The translations under genes were made by a program, and so were the position numbers. The notes below the pieces were generated by a model. The model made no database searches. It was given only the letters and a program-made list of their open reading frames with translations, and was not told where the DNA came from. A DNA stretch of 64,000 bases from Massilia agilis (GTDB taxonomy: Bacteria; Pseudomonadota; Gammaproteobacteria; Burkholderiales; Burkholderiaceae_D). This document shows, piece by piece, positions 1 through 8,970 of the stretch. The stretch spans positions 1,364,001 through 1,428,000 of the forward strand of contig NZ_JANUHB010000001.1 of NCBI RefSeq assembly GCF_024756255.1. Reading direction: 5' to 3'. Each line of letters begins with the position of its first letter. Positions within the stretch are counted from its first letter, which is position 1.

Positions 1-376
1 ACACCGACAGGTGGATGCCGTTCTGGACGATCTCGGGCCCCATCATCGCCACCAGCGCCTCGCCCAGCGCCGGGTAGTTATCGACGATCGATTGCAAGAG
101 CGTGGCGAACTGCGGCGACGCCAAGAGGCCCGTCAGGTAGGCGCCCACCGCGAAGAACGCGATGTAGCCCAGGTCCAGCAGGCCCGCGAAGCCGACCACG
201 ATGTTCAGGCCCAGCGCCAGCATGATGTACAGGAGCGCCATGTCGAGGATGCGCACCCACGAGTTGCCGTAGTGGCTGGCGAAGAACGGGAACGCGATCA
301 TCACCGCGAGCAGCACCGCCATGCTGGCGTACGACTGGCGCGGCTTGTGCTGGGTGTCGAACGTGAGGAGAGCCAT
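1..376 (-). CDS. livM: LivM, branched-chain amino acid ABC permease (5' part only)
   Basis: Inner-membrane permease of the high-affinity branched-chain amino acid (LIV) ABC importer; it pairs with LivH to form the channel. About 125 N-terminal residues are present and the rest lies beyond the left edge. The reading starts with [11 protein letters not shown] at the ATG 374-376, continues through hydrophobic segments, and contains the family's [20 protein letters not shown] stretch, which is diagnostic of LivM-type permeases. The start lies 14 bases downstream of the livH stop, with a GGAGGAAT ribosome-binding site between them. It is therefore the second gene of a liv operon, and livG/livF are expected outside the window. 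Confidence 0.93.
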   Translation of the reverse strand, partial: MALLTFDTQHKPRQSYASMAVLLAVMIAFPFFASHYGNSWVRILDMALLYIMLALGLNIVVGFAGLLDLGYIAFFAVGAYLTGLLASPQFATLLQSIVDNYPALGEALVAMMGPEIVQNGIHLSV

Positions 377-390
377 GTGCGATTCCTCCC

Positions 391-1320
391 TCAGGCGCGG
401 TCGGCGACCCGCTCGCCCATGATGCCCGAGGGGCGCACGGTGAGCACGAGGATCAGCACGACGAACGCGAAGATGTCCTGGTAGTGGCTGCCCAAGAAGC
501 CGCCGGTCAGGTCGCCGATGTAGCCGGCGCCCAGGCTCTCGATGATGCCCAGGACGATCCCGCCGATCATGGCGCCGTAGATGTTGCCGATACCGCCCAG
601 GACCGCGGCCGAGAAGGCCTTCATGCCGGGCACGGTACCCATCGCGAACTGGATCGACGCATAGTTCGCGCCCCACATCACGCCCGCCACCGCGGCCAGC
701 GCCGCACCGATGCCAAAGGTCGCCACGATCACGCGGTTCGAATCCACGCCCATCAGGCCGGCCACGCGCGGGTTCTCGGCTACTGCCCGCATCGCGCGGC
801 CAAGGCGGGTGCGCTCGACCAGCAGCACCAGGCCGAACATCGCCACGGCGGCCAGCACCAGCAGCAGCACCTGGGTCTGCGAGATCATGGCGCCGGCGAT
901 CACGATCGGCTCGGACGAGAGCAGTTGCGGGAACGGCAGCGGGCTGCGGCCCCAGATCATCATCGCGATGGTCTGCAGCAGGATCGACACGCCGATGGCG
1001 GTGATGAGCGGCGCCAGGCGCGGCGCGTTGCGCAGGCGGCGGTAGGCGACGCGTTCGATCAGCACGTTGACCAGCGCGCACACCGGAATGGCGCCAAGGA
1101 TCGCAATGGCCAGTTGCACGTAGCCCGGCAGGCCAGGCGCGTAAGCTTCCAGCAGCTTGAGGATCGACAGGCCGGCCATGGCGCCGATCATCAGGACGTC
1201 GCCGTGGGCGAAGTTAATCAGGTTCAGCACCCCGTACACCATCGTGTAGCCGAGCGCGACCAGGGCGTACATACTCCCTAGCACCAGACCGTTGAGGATC
1301 TGCTGGATGAAAGTCTCCAT
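391..1320 (-). CDS. livH: LivH, branched-chain amino acid ABC permease
   Basis: 309-residue inner-membrane permease of the LIV importer for leucine, isoleucine and valine. The N-terminus [20 protein letters not shown], the central [14 protein letters not shown] and the C-terminal [16 protein letters not shown] are typical LivH signatures, and the length equals the family norm. It is followed after 14 bases by livM. A candidate periplasmic binding partner of the same family is encoded about 47 kb away (47848-48984), so the binding protein is not in this operon as far as the window shows. A terminator-like hairpin lies in its leader (see 1345-1376). Confidence 0.95.
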   Translation of the reverse strand: METFIQQILNGLVLGSMYALVALGYTMVYGVLNLINFAHGDVLMIGAMAGLSILKLLEAYAPGLPGYVQLAIAILGAIPVCALVNVLIERVAYRRLRNAPRLAPLITAIGVSILLQTIAMMIWGRSPLPFPQLLSSEPIVIAGAMISQTQVLLLVLAAVAMFGLVLLVERTRLGRAMRAVAENPRVAGLMGVDSNRVIVATFGIGAALAAVAGVMWGANYASIQFAMGTVPGMKAFSAAVLGGIGNIYGAMIGGIVLGIIESLGAGYIGDLTGGFLGSHYQDIFAFVVLILVLTVRPSGIMGERVADRA

Positions 1321-1344
1321 GTATTGCTTGCCTTTTCTTCAACT

Positions 1345-1376
1345 AACAAAAACGGCACCCCGTTCCCGAAGTGCCG
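1345..1376 (-). terminator. Terminator-like hairpin in the livH leader
   Basis: Read on the minus strand, the arms CGGCAC and GTGCCG enclose a 12-base loop and are followed directly by TTTTTG, a Rho-independent terminator layout. It ends about 25 bases before the livH ATG. It could end the fkpB-ispH transcript, which runs in the same direction, or attenuate liv transcription if the liv promoter lies upstream of it. Confidence 0.55.
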
Positions 1377-1888
1377 CTCTGGCCTGACAAAGTGGTGTTG
1401 CCGCAACCGTTCGCTATGACGCAAACGATAGAATTCCGAGCGTTGCCATCATAGCGAGGTTTCGCAAAAACTAATATCAGAAATTAAGAATTGGCGGGAA
1501 TAAACTATGGCGCGGCGCAACAGTGTGAGGTGCTGGTGCGGGAGGGAGTGCGGGTGCACCACCGGGATGCAATAAATCCCAGCCACCGTGCACCTACCGT
1601 CGTCCCGGCGAAAGCCGGGATCCATGCCAAGCTGGCATTCAGGCGACGCTGGCCACGCGCCGCTCACATATAACCGTCGTTCCCGCGCAGGCGGGAACCC
1701 AAAGACCGCGGGACAGTACGCTCGGCATGGGTTCCCGCCTGCGCGGGAGCGACGGGAATTCGGTCACCGTGCAATCACCGTCGTCCCGGCGAAAGCCGGG
1801 ATCCATGCCGAGTCTGACGTAACGCGGCTTGTGCGAGTCCGGACCCCGGCCTACGCCGGGGTTACGTGCGTAAGCAGTCAGCTTGGAT
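1377..1888. other. Intergenic region between livH and ispH
   Basis: About 500 bases without a convincing gene. It holds a cluster of family-A palindromic repeats at 1597-1866. On the minus strand there is a 12-codon open frame (1452 to 1414, MMATLGILSFAS) ahead of the livH leader hairpin, but it has no clear ribosome-binding site and is not rich in Val codons. Confidence 0.6.
1597..1866. repeat. Cluster of family-A palindromic repeats (4 full, 1 degenerate)
   Basis: Copies at 1597-1628 and 1778-1809 read CCGTCGTCCCGGCGAAAGCC and on; an inverted pair lies at 1674-1756, with stem TCCCGC/GCGGGA, and a degenerate copy at 1841-1866. Each has a GTCGT flank, a C-rich/G-rich hairpin and an ACCCATGC or ATCCATGC tail. 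The same unit recurs at about ten other intergenic sites in the window. Confidence 0.9.
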
Positions 1889-2836
1889 TCAGGCCGCGTC
1901 GGCCTTGCCGCCGTCCAGCCCTTTCGGCAGCGGGAAGGTCACGTTCTCGATCGCGCCGTCGAGCGTGCGCACGCTTGCCGCGCCCAGCGACTTCAGGCGG
2001 TCGATTACCGCCGCCACCAGCACCTCGGGCGCCGACGCGCCGGCCGTCACGCCAACGCGATGCCTGCCCTTGACCCAGTTCGGATCGATCGCGTCCGCAT
2101 TGTCCACCATGTACGCCGGCGTGCCCTTCTTCTCGGCCACTTCACGCAGCCGGTTCGAGTTCGAGCTGTTGGGGCTGCCGACCACGATCACCACTTCCAC
2201 CTGCGGCGCCATGAACTTGACCGCTTCCTGGCGGTTGGTGGTCGCGTAGCAGATGTCGCCCTTCTTGGGCTCGATGATGTTCGGGAAGCGCGCCTTGAGC
2301 GCGGCAATGATATCGGCCGTGTCGTCCACCGACAGCGTGGTCTGCGACACGTAGGCCAGCAGGTCGGGGTTGGCCACCTGCAGCCCGGCCACGTCCTCGA
2401 CCGTCTCGACCAGGTGCATGCCCTCGTCCGCCTGCCCCATCGTGCCTTCCACTTCCGGGTGGCCGCTGTGGCCGATCATCACGATCTCGCAACCCTGCTT
2501 GCGCATCTTGGCCACTTCCACGTGCACCTTGGTCACCAGCGGACAGGTCGCGTCGAAGATCTTCAGGCCGCGCGCCTCGGCTTCCAGGCGCACCGCCTTG
2601 GACACGCCATGCGCGGAGAACACCAGCGTGTTCCCGGCCGGCACGTCGTCCAGCTCCTCGATGAAGATCGCGCCCTTGTTGCGCAGGTCGTTGACCACAT
2701 AGGCGTTGTGCACGATCTCGTGGCGCACGTAAATGGGAGCGCCGAACTGCTGCAGCGCGCGCTCGACGATCTCGATCGCGCGGTCAACGCCGGCGCAAAA
2801 GCCGCGCGGCTGGGCAAGCAGAATTTCGTTTTCCAT
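1889..2836 (-). CDS. ispH: 4-hydroxy-3-methylbut-2-enyl diphosphate reductase
   Basis: Last enzyme of the MEP (non-mevalonate) isoprenoid pathway. It reduces HMBPP to isopentenyl and dimethylallyl diphosphate using a cytoplasmic [4Fe-4S] protein. It is 315 residues, the normal length. The three cluster-binding cysteines are visible at C14 ([12 protein letters not shown]), C98 ([11 protein letters not shown]) and C196 ([10 protein letters not shown]), together with H43, the SAHGVSK segment and the [10 protein letters not shown] substrate loop. It follows fkpB by 9 bases on the same strand, the fkpB-ispH order also found in Escherichia coli, so the two are surely cotranscribed. Confidence 0.97.
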   Translation of the reverse strand: MENEILLAQPRGFCAGVDRAIEIVERALQQFGAPIYVRHEIVHNAYVVNDLRNKGAIFIEELDDVPAGNTLVFSAHGVSKAVRLEAEARGLKIFDATCPLVTKVHVEVAKMRKQGCEIVMIGHSGHPEVEGTMGQADEGMHLVETVEDVAGLQVANPDLLAYVSQTTLSVDDTADIIAALKARFPNIIEPKKGDICYATTNRQEAVKFMAPQVEVVIVVGSPNSSNSNRLREVAEKKGTPAYMVDNADAIDPNWVKGRHRVGVTAGASAPEVLVAAVIDRLKSLGAASVRTLDGAIENVTFPLPKGLDGGKADAA

Positions 2837-2845
2837 GCGTGTCCT

Positions 2846-3301
2846 TTACAGAACCGAAATCAGTTGTACTTCGAATTGCAGGGTCTGGCCCGCGAGCGGG
2901 TGGTTGAAGTCGAAGATGGCGGTTTCGCCGCGCAGCTCGCGCAGCACGCCGGCGAACTGGCCGCCGCCCGGCGCATTGAAGGTGACCAGGTCGCCGACGC
3001 TGTATTCCTCGTCCGGCACCGAATTTTCGAGCAGGGTCGCCTTCGACACCGCCTGGATCAGGTCCGGATTGCGCTCGCCGAAGCCTTCTGCCGCGGTCAA
3101 GGTGAAGGTCTGGTGCGTCCCTTCAGGCAGGCCGAGCAGGCGCTGCTCCAGGAACGGCGCCAGCTGGCCCTGGCCCATCAGCAGGGTCGCAGGCGTGCCG
3201 CCGAAGGTGGTGACGATATCGGTACCGTCGGCGGCGGCAAGGCGGTAATGCAGGGTCAGGTAGGAAGTTTCGTTGACGGCTGCGGTAGTTGCGTTGGACA
3301 T
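2846..3301 (-). CDS. fkpB: FKBP-type peptidyl-prolyl cis-trans isomerase, SlpA/FkpB type
   Basis: A 151-residue cytoplasmic FKBP-type prolyl isomerase, probably with chaperone activity. The fold is the SlyD/FkpB type: a start strand TSYLTLHYRLAAADGTDI, then FGGTPATLLMGQGQLAPFLE, then an insert-in-flap domain (GFGERNPDLIQAV) and a C-terminal NHPLAGQTLQFEVQLISV. The frame stays open 47 codons further upstream, but MSNATT at 3301 is the sensible start because the upstream extension is basic and unlike the family. No signal peptide or histidine-rich SlyD tail is present. It heads the fkpB-ispH pair. Confidence 0.93.
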   Translation of the reverse strand: MSNATTAAVNETSYLTLHYRLAAADGTDIVTTFGGTPATLLMGQGQLAPFLEQRLLGLPEGTHQTFTLTAAEGFGERNPDLIQAVSKATLLENSVPDEEYSVGDLVTFNAPGGGQFAGVLRELRGETAIFDFNHPLAGQTLQFEVQLISVL

Positions 3302-3509
3302 ATTCGTTCTTCTGGCGGGCAAACCCTTATTGTAAGCCACGGCGGGGCCTGCCGCCCGCCGCTGCCTCTTTTTTTGGCCCAGCCAGCCGCGATTCTTGAC
3401 CTGGGTTTGGTTTCGCATGACCACACCTGTAACAAGGTGCAAAGCGATTTATCCTCGGGGAAATGGCGGCGTAGGCTGTCAGGTTGTGGAAACAAGATGG
3501 AGTTGTGCC

Positions 3510-4841
3510 ATGAGAAGTATCGAGCGCGTGTTCTGGGGCTCCCTGGTCCTGCTGTTCGGCGTGTGGTGGGCTACCGACCCGGGCGCCCTGTCCAGCCAGC
3601 AGACCTTTTTCCAGTGGCGCGATGTGCTCATGCAGAACACCGGCGTGATCGGCATCGGCGTGATGAGCCTGGCCATGATCCTTGCCGTGCGGCCGGTGAT
3701 CCTGGAGCCCTGGCTGGGCGGGCTGGACAAGATGTTCCGGCTGCACAAATGGCTGGGCATCTCAGGCCTGGTCCTCTCGATCAGCCACTGGGCCATTGCC
3801 AAGGCGCCGCACTGGCTGATTGACCTGGGCCTGCTCACGCGCCCGGCGCGCGGGCCGCGCGTGCTGCCCGACGACCCGGTAGAGCGCCTGTTCCTGCAGC
3901 AGCGCCACCTGGCCGAATCGGTCGGTGAATGGGCCTTCTACGCGGCGGTGGTGCTGATCGCCCTCGCGCTCATCAAACGCTTTCCGTACAACCGCTTTGT
4001 GCCGGTCCACAAGCTGCTGGCGGCAGCCTACCTCGTGCTGGTGTTCCACTCGGTGTTCCTGCTCAAGTTCAGTTACTGGACGGGACCGGCCGGCATCGCC
4101 GTCGCGCTCTTGATGGCGCTCGGCAGCGTGGCCGCCGTAATGTCCCTGCTCAGGCGCCGTGCCGGGCGCAACCCGGTTGCGGGCCATATCGTGGGCGTCG
4201 AACACCAACCGGTGGTTGGCGTGGTCGCGATCGACGTCGAACTGGACGGCACATGGCCGGGACACGAGGCCGGGCAGTTCGCCTTCCTGACCCTGCCGGG
4301 GCGCGAGGGTGCGCACCCGTTCACGATCGCCTCGGCCTGGCAAGGCGACCGCCGGCTGCGCTTCATCGTCAAAGGGCTGGGCGACTTCACGCGGCGGCTG
4401 CCGTCGCTGCTCAAGCCGGGAGACGCGGTCAAGGTCGAAGGCCCCTACGGCCGCTTCAATTTCGACGGCCCGGCGCGGCGCCAGATCTGGATCGGCGGCG
4501 GCATCGGCATCACGCCCTTCATCGCGCGCATGCAGGCGCTGGCCCGGCACCGCGACGGGCGCGCCATCGACCTGTTCCACACCACCGCGGCCTACGATCC
4601 GCAAGCCATCGGCCGGCTCACCCACGATGCGGCCGAGGCCGGCGTGCGGCTGCACGTGCTGTGGGACGAACGCGACGGCAGGCTGGATTTGCAACGCATC
4701 GCCGACAACGTGCCGGACTGGCGCCAGGCCGATATCTGGTTCTGCGGCCCGGCCGGATTCGGCAAATCCATCAAGCAAGGGCTGGCGGCGATGGGCTTGC
4801 CCGAACAACGCTTTCACCAGGAACTGTTCCAGATGCGCTGA
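3510..4841 (+). CDS. Ferric-reductase-like membrane flavoprotein (ferredoxin reductase family)
   Basis: 443 residues. The N-terminal third is a ferric-reductase-like transmembrane domain with several hydrophobic helices and likely haem histidines (LHKWLGISGL, SISHW, VPVHKLLAAAY, VFHSVFL). The C-terminal half is a ferredoxin-NADP reductase module: FAD-binding HPFTIASAW near residue 268, pyridine-nucleotide binding IWIGGGIGITPF near 325, and WFCGPAGFGKSI near the end. It should carry electrons from NAD(P)H across the inner membrane; the acceptor (ferric iron, oxygen or another redox protein) cannot be read from the sequence. I chose MRSIERVF because GGAG sits 8 bases before it; the frame is open further upstream. 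It stands alone, divergent from fkpB. Confidence 0.85.
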   Translation: MRSIERVFWGSLVLLFGVWWATDPGALSSQQTFFQWRDVLMQNTGVIGIGVMSLAMILAVRPVILEPWLGGLDKMFRLHKWLGISGLVLSISHWAIAKAPHWLIDLGLLTRPARGPRVLPDDPVERLFLQQRHLAESVGEWAFYAAVVLIALALIKRFPYNRFVPVHKLLAAAYLVLVFHSVFLLKFSYWTGPAGIAVALLMALGSVAAVMSLLRRRAGRNPVAGHIVGVEHQPVVGVVAIDVELDGTWPGHEAGQFAFLTLPGREGAHPFTIASAWQGDRRLRFIVKGLGDFTRRLPSLLKPGDAVKVEGPYGRFNFDGPARRQIWIGGGIGITPFIARMQALARHRDGRAIDLFHTTAAYDPQAIGRLTHDAAEAGVRLHVLWDERDGRLDLQRIADNVPDWRQADIWFCGPAGFGKSIKQGLAAMGLPEQRFHQELFQMR

Positions 4842-4950
4842 GCCTTACCCGCTTTGCGCCACGTTCAAGCCTGCAACGGCGGCCATGCCCATAATGCTGC
4901 TTCGCCGCAGCAGCCAATCGCGCCGCTGGGCTTGAACGGGAGAGCCGTGC

Positions 4951-5622
4951 ATGGGAATCAGCGATTGGCCGGAACAGGAGCGCCCGCGTGAACGGCTCGT
5001 GCGCGAAGGGCCGGCTGCATTGTCCAGCGCCGAGCTGCTGGCCATCTTCCTGCGCGTGGGCGTGCGCGGCAAGAGCGCGGTTGCGCTCGGGCAGGAGGCG
5101 CTGGACCATTTCGGCTGCCTGCACCGCCTGTTCCACGCAACGCTGGACGAGTTCAGCGAAGTGAGCGGGCTGGGCCTGGCCAAGTATGCCCAGCTGCAGG
5201 CAGTGCTCGAACTGGCGCGCCGCGCCGCGCACGAAGAGCTGGCGCGCGAAGCGATCTGCTCGCCGGACGTGGCCAAGAACTACCTGCGCATGAAATTCGG
5301 CTGCCAGCCGCACGAATCCTTCGTCGTCCTGTTCCTCGACGTGAAAAACCGCCTGATTGACCACCAGGAAATGTTCACCGGCACCCTCACCCAGACCAGC
5401 GTGTACCCGCGCGAGGTGGTCAAGGCGGCGCTGCGCCGCAATGCCTCGGGCGTGGTGCTCGCGCACAACCACCCTTCTGGTGTCTGCGAACCGAGCGAGG
5501 CCGACCTGCACCTGACGAACGCACTGGTGCAGGCGCTGAACCTGGTGGACGTGCGTGTACTCGACCATTTTGTGGTGGCCGGACCACACGTCCACTCGTT
5601 CGCCGAGCACGGTCAGCTCTAG
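4951..5622 (+). CDS. radC: RadC family JAB/MPN-domain protein
   Basis: 223 residues, full family length. An N-terminal helix-hairpin-helix-like region ([17 protein letters not shown], then [18 protein letters not shown]) precedes a JAB1/MPN metalloprotease-like domain with the zinc motif HNHPSG near residues 171-176, followed by PSEADL; an upstream glutamate is plausible. RadC was long called a DNA repair protein, but its real role is unsettled. The ATG at 4951 has GGGAG 7 bases upstream. It sits immediately before rpmB-rpmG, a conserved proteobacterial order. Confidence 0.93.
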   Translation: MGISDWPEQERPRERLVREGPAALSSAELLAIFLRVGVRGKSAVALGQEALDHFGCLHRLFHATLDEFSEVSGLGLAKYAQLQAVLELARRAAHEELAREAICSPDVAKNYLRMKFGCQPHESFVVLFLDVKNRLIDHQEMFTGTLTQTSVYPREVVKAALRRNASGVVLAHNHPSGVCEPSEADLHLTNALVQALNLVDVRVLDHFVVAGPHVHSFAEHGQL

Positions 5623-5724
5623 CAAGCGGACCTTGTAAACCCTGCAGTTACAACGGGAATCACCTGATTTTACGATTGTTAAATTTGAGAACTGAATCGA
5701 GAAACAATTTTTTTTCGCAAGTGA

Positions 5725-5754
5725 TTGATTCCCCGGCGGTTTTCCGGCTATACT
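5725..5754 (+). promoter_or_regulatory. Sigma-70 promoter of rpmB-rpmG
   Basis: TTGATT at 5725-5730 and TATACT at 5749-5754 with an 18-base spacer, about 40 bases before the rpmB start. The surrounding DNA is markedly A/T-rich compared with its neighbours. Confidence 0.6.
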
Positions 5755-5794
5755 CTCGTCTTTCCGATTTTGGAACATTACTAAGGAGTGCGCT

Positions 5795-6031
5795 ATGGCA
5801 CGTGTCTGCCAAGTTACCGGGAAGGGAGTGATGGTTGGCAACAACGTCTCCCACGCCAACAACAAAACCAAACGCCGTTTCCTGCCGAACCTGCAGAACC
5901 GTCGCATCTTCGTCGAATCCGAGAACCGTTGGGTCTCCCTGCGCGTTTCGAATGCCGGCCTGCGCGTGATCGACAAGCTGGGCATCGACGCTGTCCTCGC
6001 CGACATGCGTGCCCGCGGCGAGAAAATCTAA
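5795..6031 (+). CDS. rpmB: 50S ribosomal protein L28
   Basis: 78-residue ribosomal protein beginning [20 protein letters not shown], a textbook L28 N-terminus, and ending in DMRARGEKI. It lacks the paired zinc-binding cysteines found in some L28 proteins, so it is the zinc-free form. AAGGAG precedes the ATG. It is cotranscribed with rpmG, 17 bases downstream, from the promoter at 5725-5754. Confidence 0.98.
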   Translation: MARVCQVTGKGVMVGNNVSHANNKTKRRFLPNLQNRRIFVESENRWVSLRVSNAGLRVIDKLGIDAVLADMRARGEKI

Positions 6032-6048
6032 TTTAGGGAGCAGCAAAC

Positions 6049-6216
6049 ATGGCAAAAACTGGCCGCGACAAGATCAAGCTGGAATCGACCGCAGGTACCG
6101 GTCACTTCTACACCACCACCAAGAACAAGCGCACCATGCCGGGCAAGATGGAAATCATCAAGTTCGACCCGAAGGCACGCAAGCACGTTCAGTACAAAGA
6201 AACCAAGATCAAGTAA
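6049..6216 (+). CDS. rpmG: 50S ribosomal protein L33
   Basis: 55-residue ribosomal protein [20 protein letters not shown] and on, ending KETKIK. No CxxC pairs are present, so like L28 here it is the zinc-independent type and would not be swapped for a zinc-free paralogue under zinc limitation. The start is preceded by TAGGGAG. A terminator follows 20 bases after the stop. Confidence 0.98.
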   Translation: MAKTGRDKIKLESTAGTGHFYTTTKNKRTMPGKMEIIKFDPKARKHVQYKETKIK

Positions 6217-6238
6217 TCGATCCGGTTCCGTACAAAGA

Positions 6239-6268
6239 AAGCCGCCCACGAAAGTGTGCGGCTTTTTT
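6239..6268 (+). terminator. Terminator of rpmB-rpmG
   Basis: Stem GCCGCCCAC / GTGTGCGGC with one mismatch around a GAAA loop, followed by TTTTTTGTTTT. Confidence 0.85.
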
Positions 6269-6387
6269 GTTTTCGGCCACGCATTTGAGGCAACTCAACC
6301 GCCACGCCAATTCGTCGTTTCCCAGAAACCAGAATGCGTAGACTGGTTAGATTGCCGTAGGTCACGGCTTTCTCGGGAGGAAGCGAC

Positions 6388-7506
6388 ATGAGACTTCATG
6401 CAGTGGTCATGACCGCCGGATTCACGCTCATGGCGGCCTGTTCGACGCCCTACAACTCGCCGGTCGTCGTCCGCGACAGCACGCCCTTCCCCGGCATCGC
6501 CAACGTCATCCAGCAAGATGCCGCCCGGCCGGTGGACGTGGTGCTGGTGCACGGCATGTGCACGCACGACACCGCCTGGGCGCACGCGACGATGGACAAC
6601 ATCACCAAAACCATCCGCACCAATACTGGCACCGAACCCGACCAGGCAGCGCTGGCCGCGGCCAACCAGATCCAGGTGGTGGAGCGGTCGGACAAGACGG
6701 CGGGCGGCCTGGTCAATTTCCATACGCTGCTATGGTCGCCGATGTCGGCCACGCTCAAGCAGCAGCTGGCCTACGACAAGACCGGCAAACCCACCGACTG
6801 CGGCAAGGACGAAGAGTGCCGGCCCAAGCGCGCGCACTACAACGGGCTGCTCAAGGACACGCTGCTCAACGACTGCCTGTCGGACGCGATGATCTACCAG
6901 GGGCAGAGCCACGTCTATATCAAGCAGAGCATGATCGACGCGGTGGCCAAGATACTCGAAGGCACGGAACAGCGCTCGGACCAGGCGCCGGGGCCGCTGA
7001 TCGTGGTGGCCGAGAGCCTGGGCAGCAAACTGCTGTTCGACGCGCTCAGCGACATGCTGCGGCCCGAGGCGCCGGCGCACCTGCACGAACTGGGGCAGCG
7101 CGCGGCGCAGCGGATGGCGATCGTTTTCATGGTCGGCAACCAGCTGCCGATCCTGGGCCTCGCCGAGCAGACCCTGGCACCCGGTGCCACCAACTTCGGC
7201 CCGCCGGATGCGCTGCAGCGCTTCCTGACCTTACGCCGCGCGGGGCAGCAGACGCCCAAGCGCGAAAACCTGTCCAAGCTGGCCGTGGTGGCGTTCACCG
7301 ACCCGAACGATTTGCTGTCGTACCAGCTCATGCCCACGCGCTACGCCGGGCCCGACGTGACGATCGCGGACGTGCTGGTGTCCAATTCATCGACCTGGTT
7401 CGGGCTGCTGGAAGACCCGTTCGGCGCGCACCTGGACTACCTGAAGAACCCGGACGTGGGCGGCATGATCGCCTGCGGCTGGCCGCGGTCGAAGGCCTGC
7501 AATTGA
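6388..7506 (+). CDS. Predicted lipoprotein with alpha/beta-hydrolase-like features
   Basis: 372 residues. A lipoprotein signal peptide ends at LMAAC with C18 as the likely lipidated residue, so the protein should be anchored in the outer or inner membrane facing the periplasm. The mature part looks like an alpha/beta hydrolase: VVLVHG near residue 55 (an oxyanion-loop position), and the nucleophile elbow AESLG at 208-212 with S210, a variant of GxSxG. A late histidine could complete the triad but I cannot assign it. The substrate is unknown. GGGAGGAAG precedes the ATG. It follows the rpmG terminator and is monocistronic. Confidence 0.72.
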   Translation: MRLHAVVMTAGFTLMAACSTPYNSPVVVRDSTPFPGIANVIQQDAARPVDVVLVHGMCTHDTAWAHATMDNITKTIRTNTGTEPDQAALAAANQIQVVERSDKTAGGLVNFHTLLWSPMSATLKQQLAYDKTGKPTDCGKDEECRPKRAHYNGLLKDTLLNDCLSDAMIYQGQSHVYIKQSMIDAVAKILEGTEQRSDQAPGPLIVVAESLGSKLLFDALSDMLRPEAPAHLHELGQRAAQRMAIVFMVGNQLPILGLAEQTLAPGATNFGPPDALQRFLTLRRAGQQTPKRENLSKLAVVAFTDPNDLLSYQLMPTRYAGPDVTIADVLVSNSSTWFGLLEDPFGAHLDYLKNPDVGGMIACGWPRSKACN

Positions 7507-7522
7507 TAATATCGCCGCGATG

Positions 7523-7604
7523 CGTAGGGTGGGCACTTGTGCCCACGCGGGGATACGCGGCATCAGCTCAAACGTAACGCGTGGGCACAAGTGCCCACCC
7601 TACG
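7523..7604. repeat. Family-B palindromic repeat, paired unit
   Basis: CGTAGGGTGGGCACTTGTGC begins the left half, and the right half is its reverse (GTGGGCACAAGTGCCCACCCTACG region). The two halves are inverted around GGATACGCGGCATCAGC. One of seven family-B loci in the window. Confidence 0.88.
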
Positions 7605-7633
7605 AAAAACGGCTCCCGATGAGCCGTTTTTCA
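7603..7633. terminator. Bidirectional terminator between the lipoprotein gene and the desaturase
   Basis: AAAAACGGCTC CCGAT GAGCCGTTTTT is symmetric, with A and T tracts on both sides, so it can serve the plus-strand gene ending at 7506 and the minus-strand desaturase ending at 7650. Confidence 0.85.
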
Positions 7634-7649
7634 TTGAAGCTGCTGATAC

Positions 7650-8861
7650 TTACGCGTACGTGCGCAGCCGCATCGAAAACTCCTGCAGCGACTTGATACC
7701 CGACGCTTCGGCGCGCGCGCACCAGTCCTGCAGCTGCTGCAGCAGCTGGTCGCGCGTCGAGTGCGAACGCTCCCAGATCGCGCTCAGCTCCACGCGCATC
7801 TGGTGCATCGTCTCCAGCACTTTGCTGTGCTGGAACAGCTCGACCAGTTGCTGCTTCTGCGGCGCTTCCAGCTTGGCCGGCTCACGCTGCATCAGCTTGC
7901 GCGCCGATTTCAGGAAGCGCGACTCCAGCTCGGCCTTGTGCTTCAGGTGCTCCACTTCCTCGCGGAAGGCATGCTTGACCGACTTGGCATACTTGGCCAT
8001 CACGTCGTAGCGGTTGGCGATCACGGCCTGCAGGGTGTCAAAGTCTGCCACCGCCTTGTTCTTCACACGCTTGGGCTTGGGCGCAAGCTTCTTCACCTTG
8101 GCCAGGCCCACCACTTCCATCATCCGGATATAGGTCCAGCCGATGTCGAATTCGTACCATTTGTTCGACAGCTTGGCCGAGGTGGCGAAGGTGTGGTGGT
8201 TGTTGTGCAGCTCCTCGCCGCCGATCAGGATACCCCACGGGAATACGTTGGTCGCCGCGTCGTTGCAGTCGTAGTTGCGGTAGCCCCAAAAGTGCCCGAT
8301 GCCATTGATGACGCCGGCGGCCCAGATCGGGATCCACAGCATCTGCACGGCCCAGATCGTGAGGCCAATCACGCCGAACAGGACCACGTTAATCACCAGC
8401 AGCGCCGACACGCCGGCCCAGCTGTACGGGGTGTACACGTGGCGCTCGATCCAGTCGTTCGGGGTGCCGTGGCCGTACTTGTCCAGCGTTTCCTGGTTCT
8501 TGCTCTCGGCGCGGTACAGCTCGGCGCCTTCGAGCAGCACCTTCATGACGCCCTTGGTGACCGGGCTGTGCGGATCGTCTTCGGTCTCGCACTTGGCGTG
8601 GTGCTTGCGGTGGATCGCGGCCCACTCCTTGGTCACCTGGCCGGTCGTCAGCCACAGCCAGAAGCGGAAGAAGTGGCTGGGAATGGCGTGCAGTTCCAGC
8701 GCGCGGTGCGCCTGGTGCCGGTGCAGGAAGATGGTCACGCTGGCGATGGTGATGTGCGTCACGACCAGCGTGTACAGCACGAGTTCCCAGCCGGACAGGC
8801 CGACCAGGCCTGTGTCGAGGAAACTCAGCACCGCGTGCAAGGTGTTGCTAAACAAATTCAT
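7650..8861 (-). CDS. Acyl-CoA/lipid delta-9 fatty acid desaturase
   Basis: 403-residue integral-membrane di-iron desaturase that introduces a cis double bond into fatty acyl chains, probably adjusting membrane fluidity. The three histidine boxes are all present: HRHQAHR near residue 47, HRKHH at 84-88, and ELHNNHHTF near 220. Hydrophobic helices flank the boxes. The C-terminal 110 residues form a long charged, probably helical tail (EEVEHLKHKAELESRF and on), longer than in the shorter bacterial desaturases. It lies downstream of mscS-rsmB-purN on the same strand but 110 bases away, so it may have its own promoter. Confidence 0.9.
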   Translation of the reverse strand: MNLFSNTLHAVLSFLDTGLVGLSGWELVLYTLVVTHITIASVTIFLHRHQAHRALELHAIPSHFFRFWLWLTTGQVTKEWAAIHRKHHAKCETEDDPHSPVTKGVMKVLLEGAELYRAESKNQETLDKYGHGTPNDWIERHVYTPYSWAGVSALLVINVVLFGVIGLTIWAVQMLWIPIWAAGVINGIGHFWGYRNYDCNDAATNVFPWGILIGGEELHNNHHTFATSAKLSNKWYEFDIGWTYIRMMEVVGLAKVKKLAPKPKRVKNKAVADFDTLQAVIANRYDVMAKYAKSVKHAFREEVEHLKHKAELESRFLKSARKLMQREPAKLEAPQKQQLVELFQHSKVLETMHQMRVELSAIWERSHSTRDQLLQQLQDWCARAEASGIKSLQEFSMRLRTYA

Positions 8862-8970
8862 TGATGCTCCAAAGGGGATGGCGATACTGCCCGCGCCGTT
8901 CGAAAACCCGACCAGCGCCGCACTTCACATTTTACGCGCAACTACTGCCCGCGGGCACCAACTGGAGCAA

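Noticed and set aside
1414-1452. MMATLGILSFAS as an attenuator leader peptide for the liv operon
   Set aside because: No ribosome-binding site and few branched-chain codons; recorded only as part of the leader hairpin finding.
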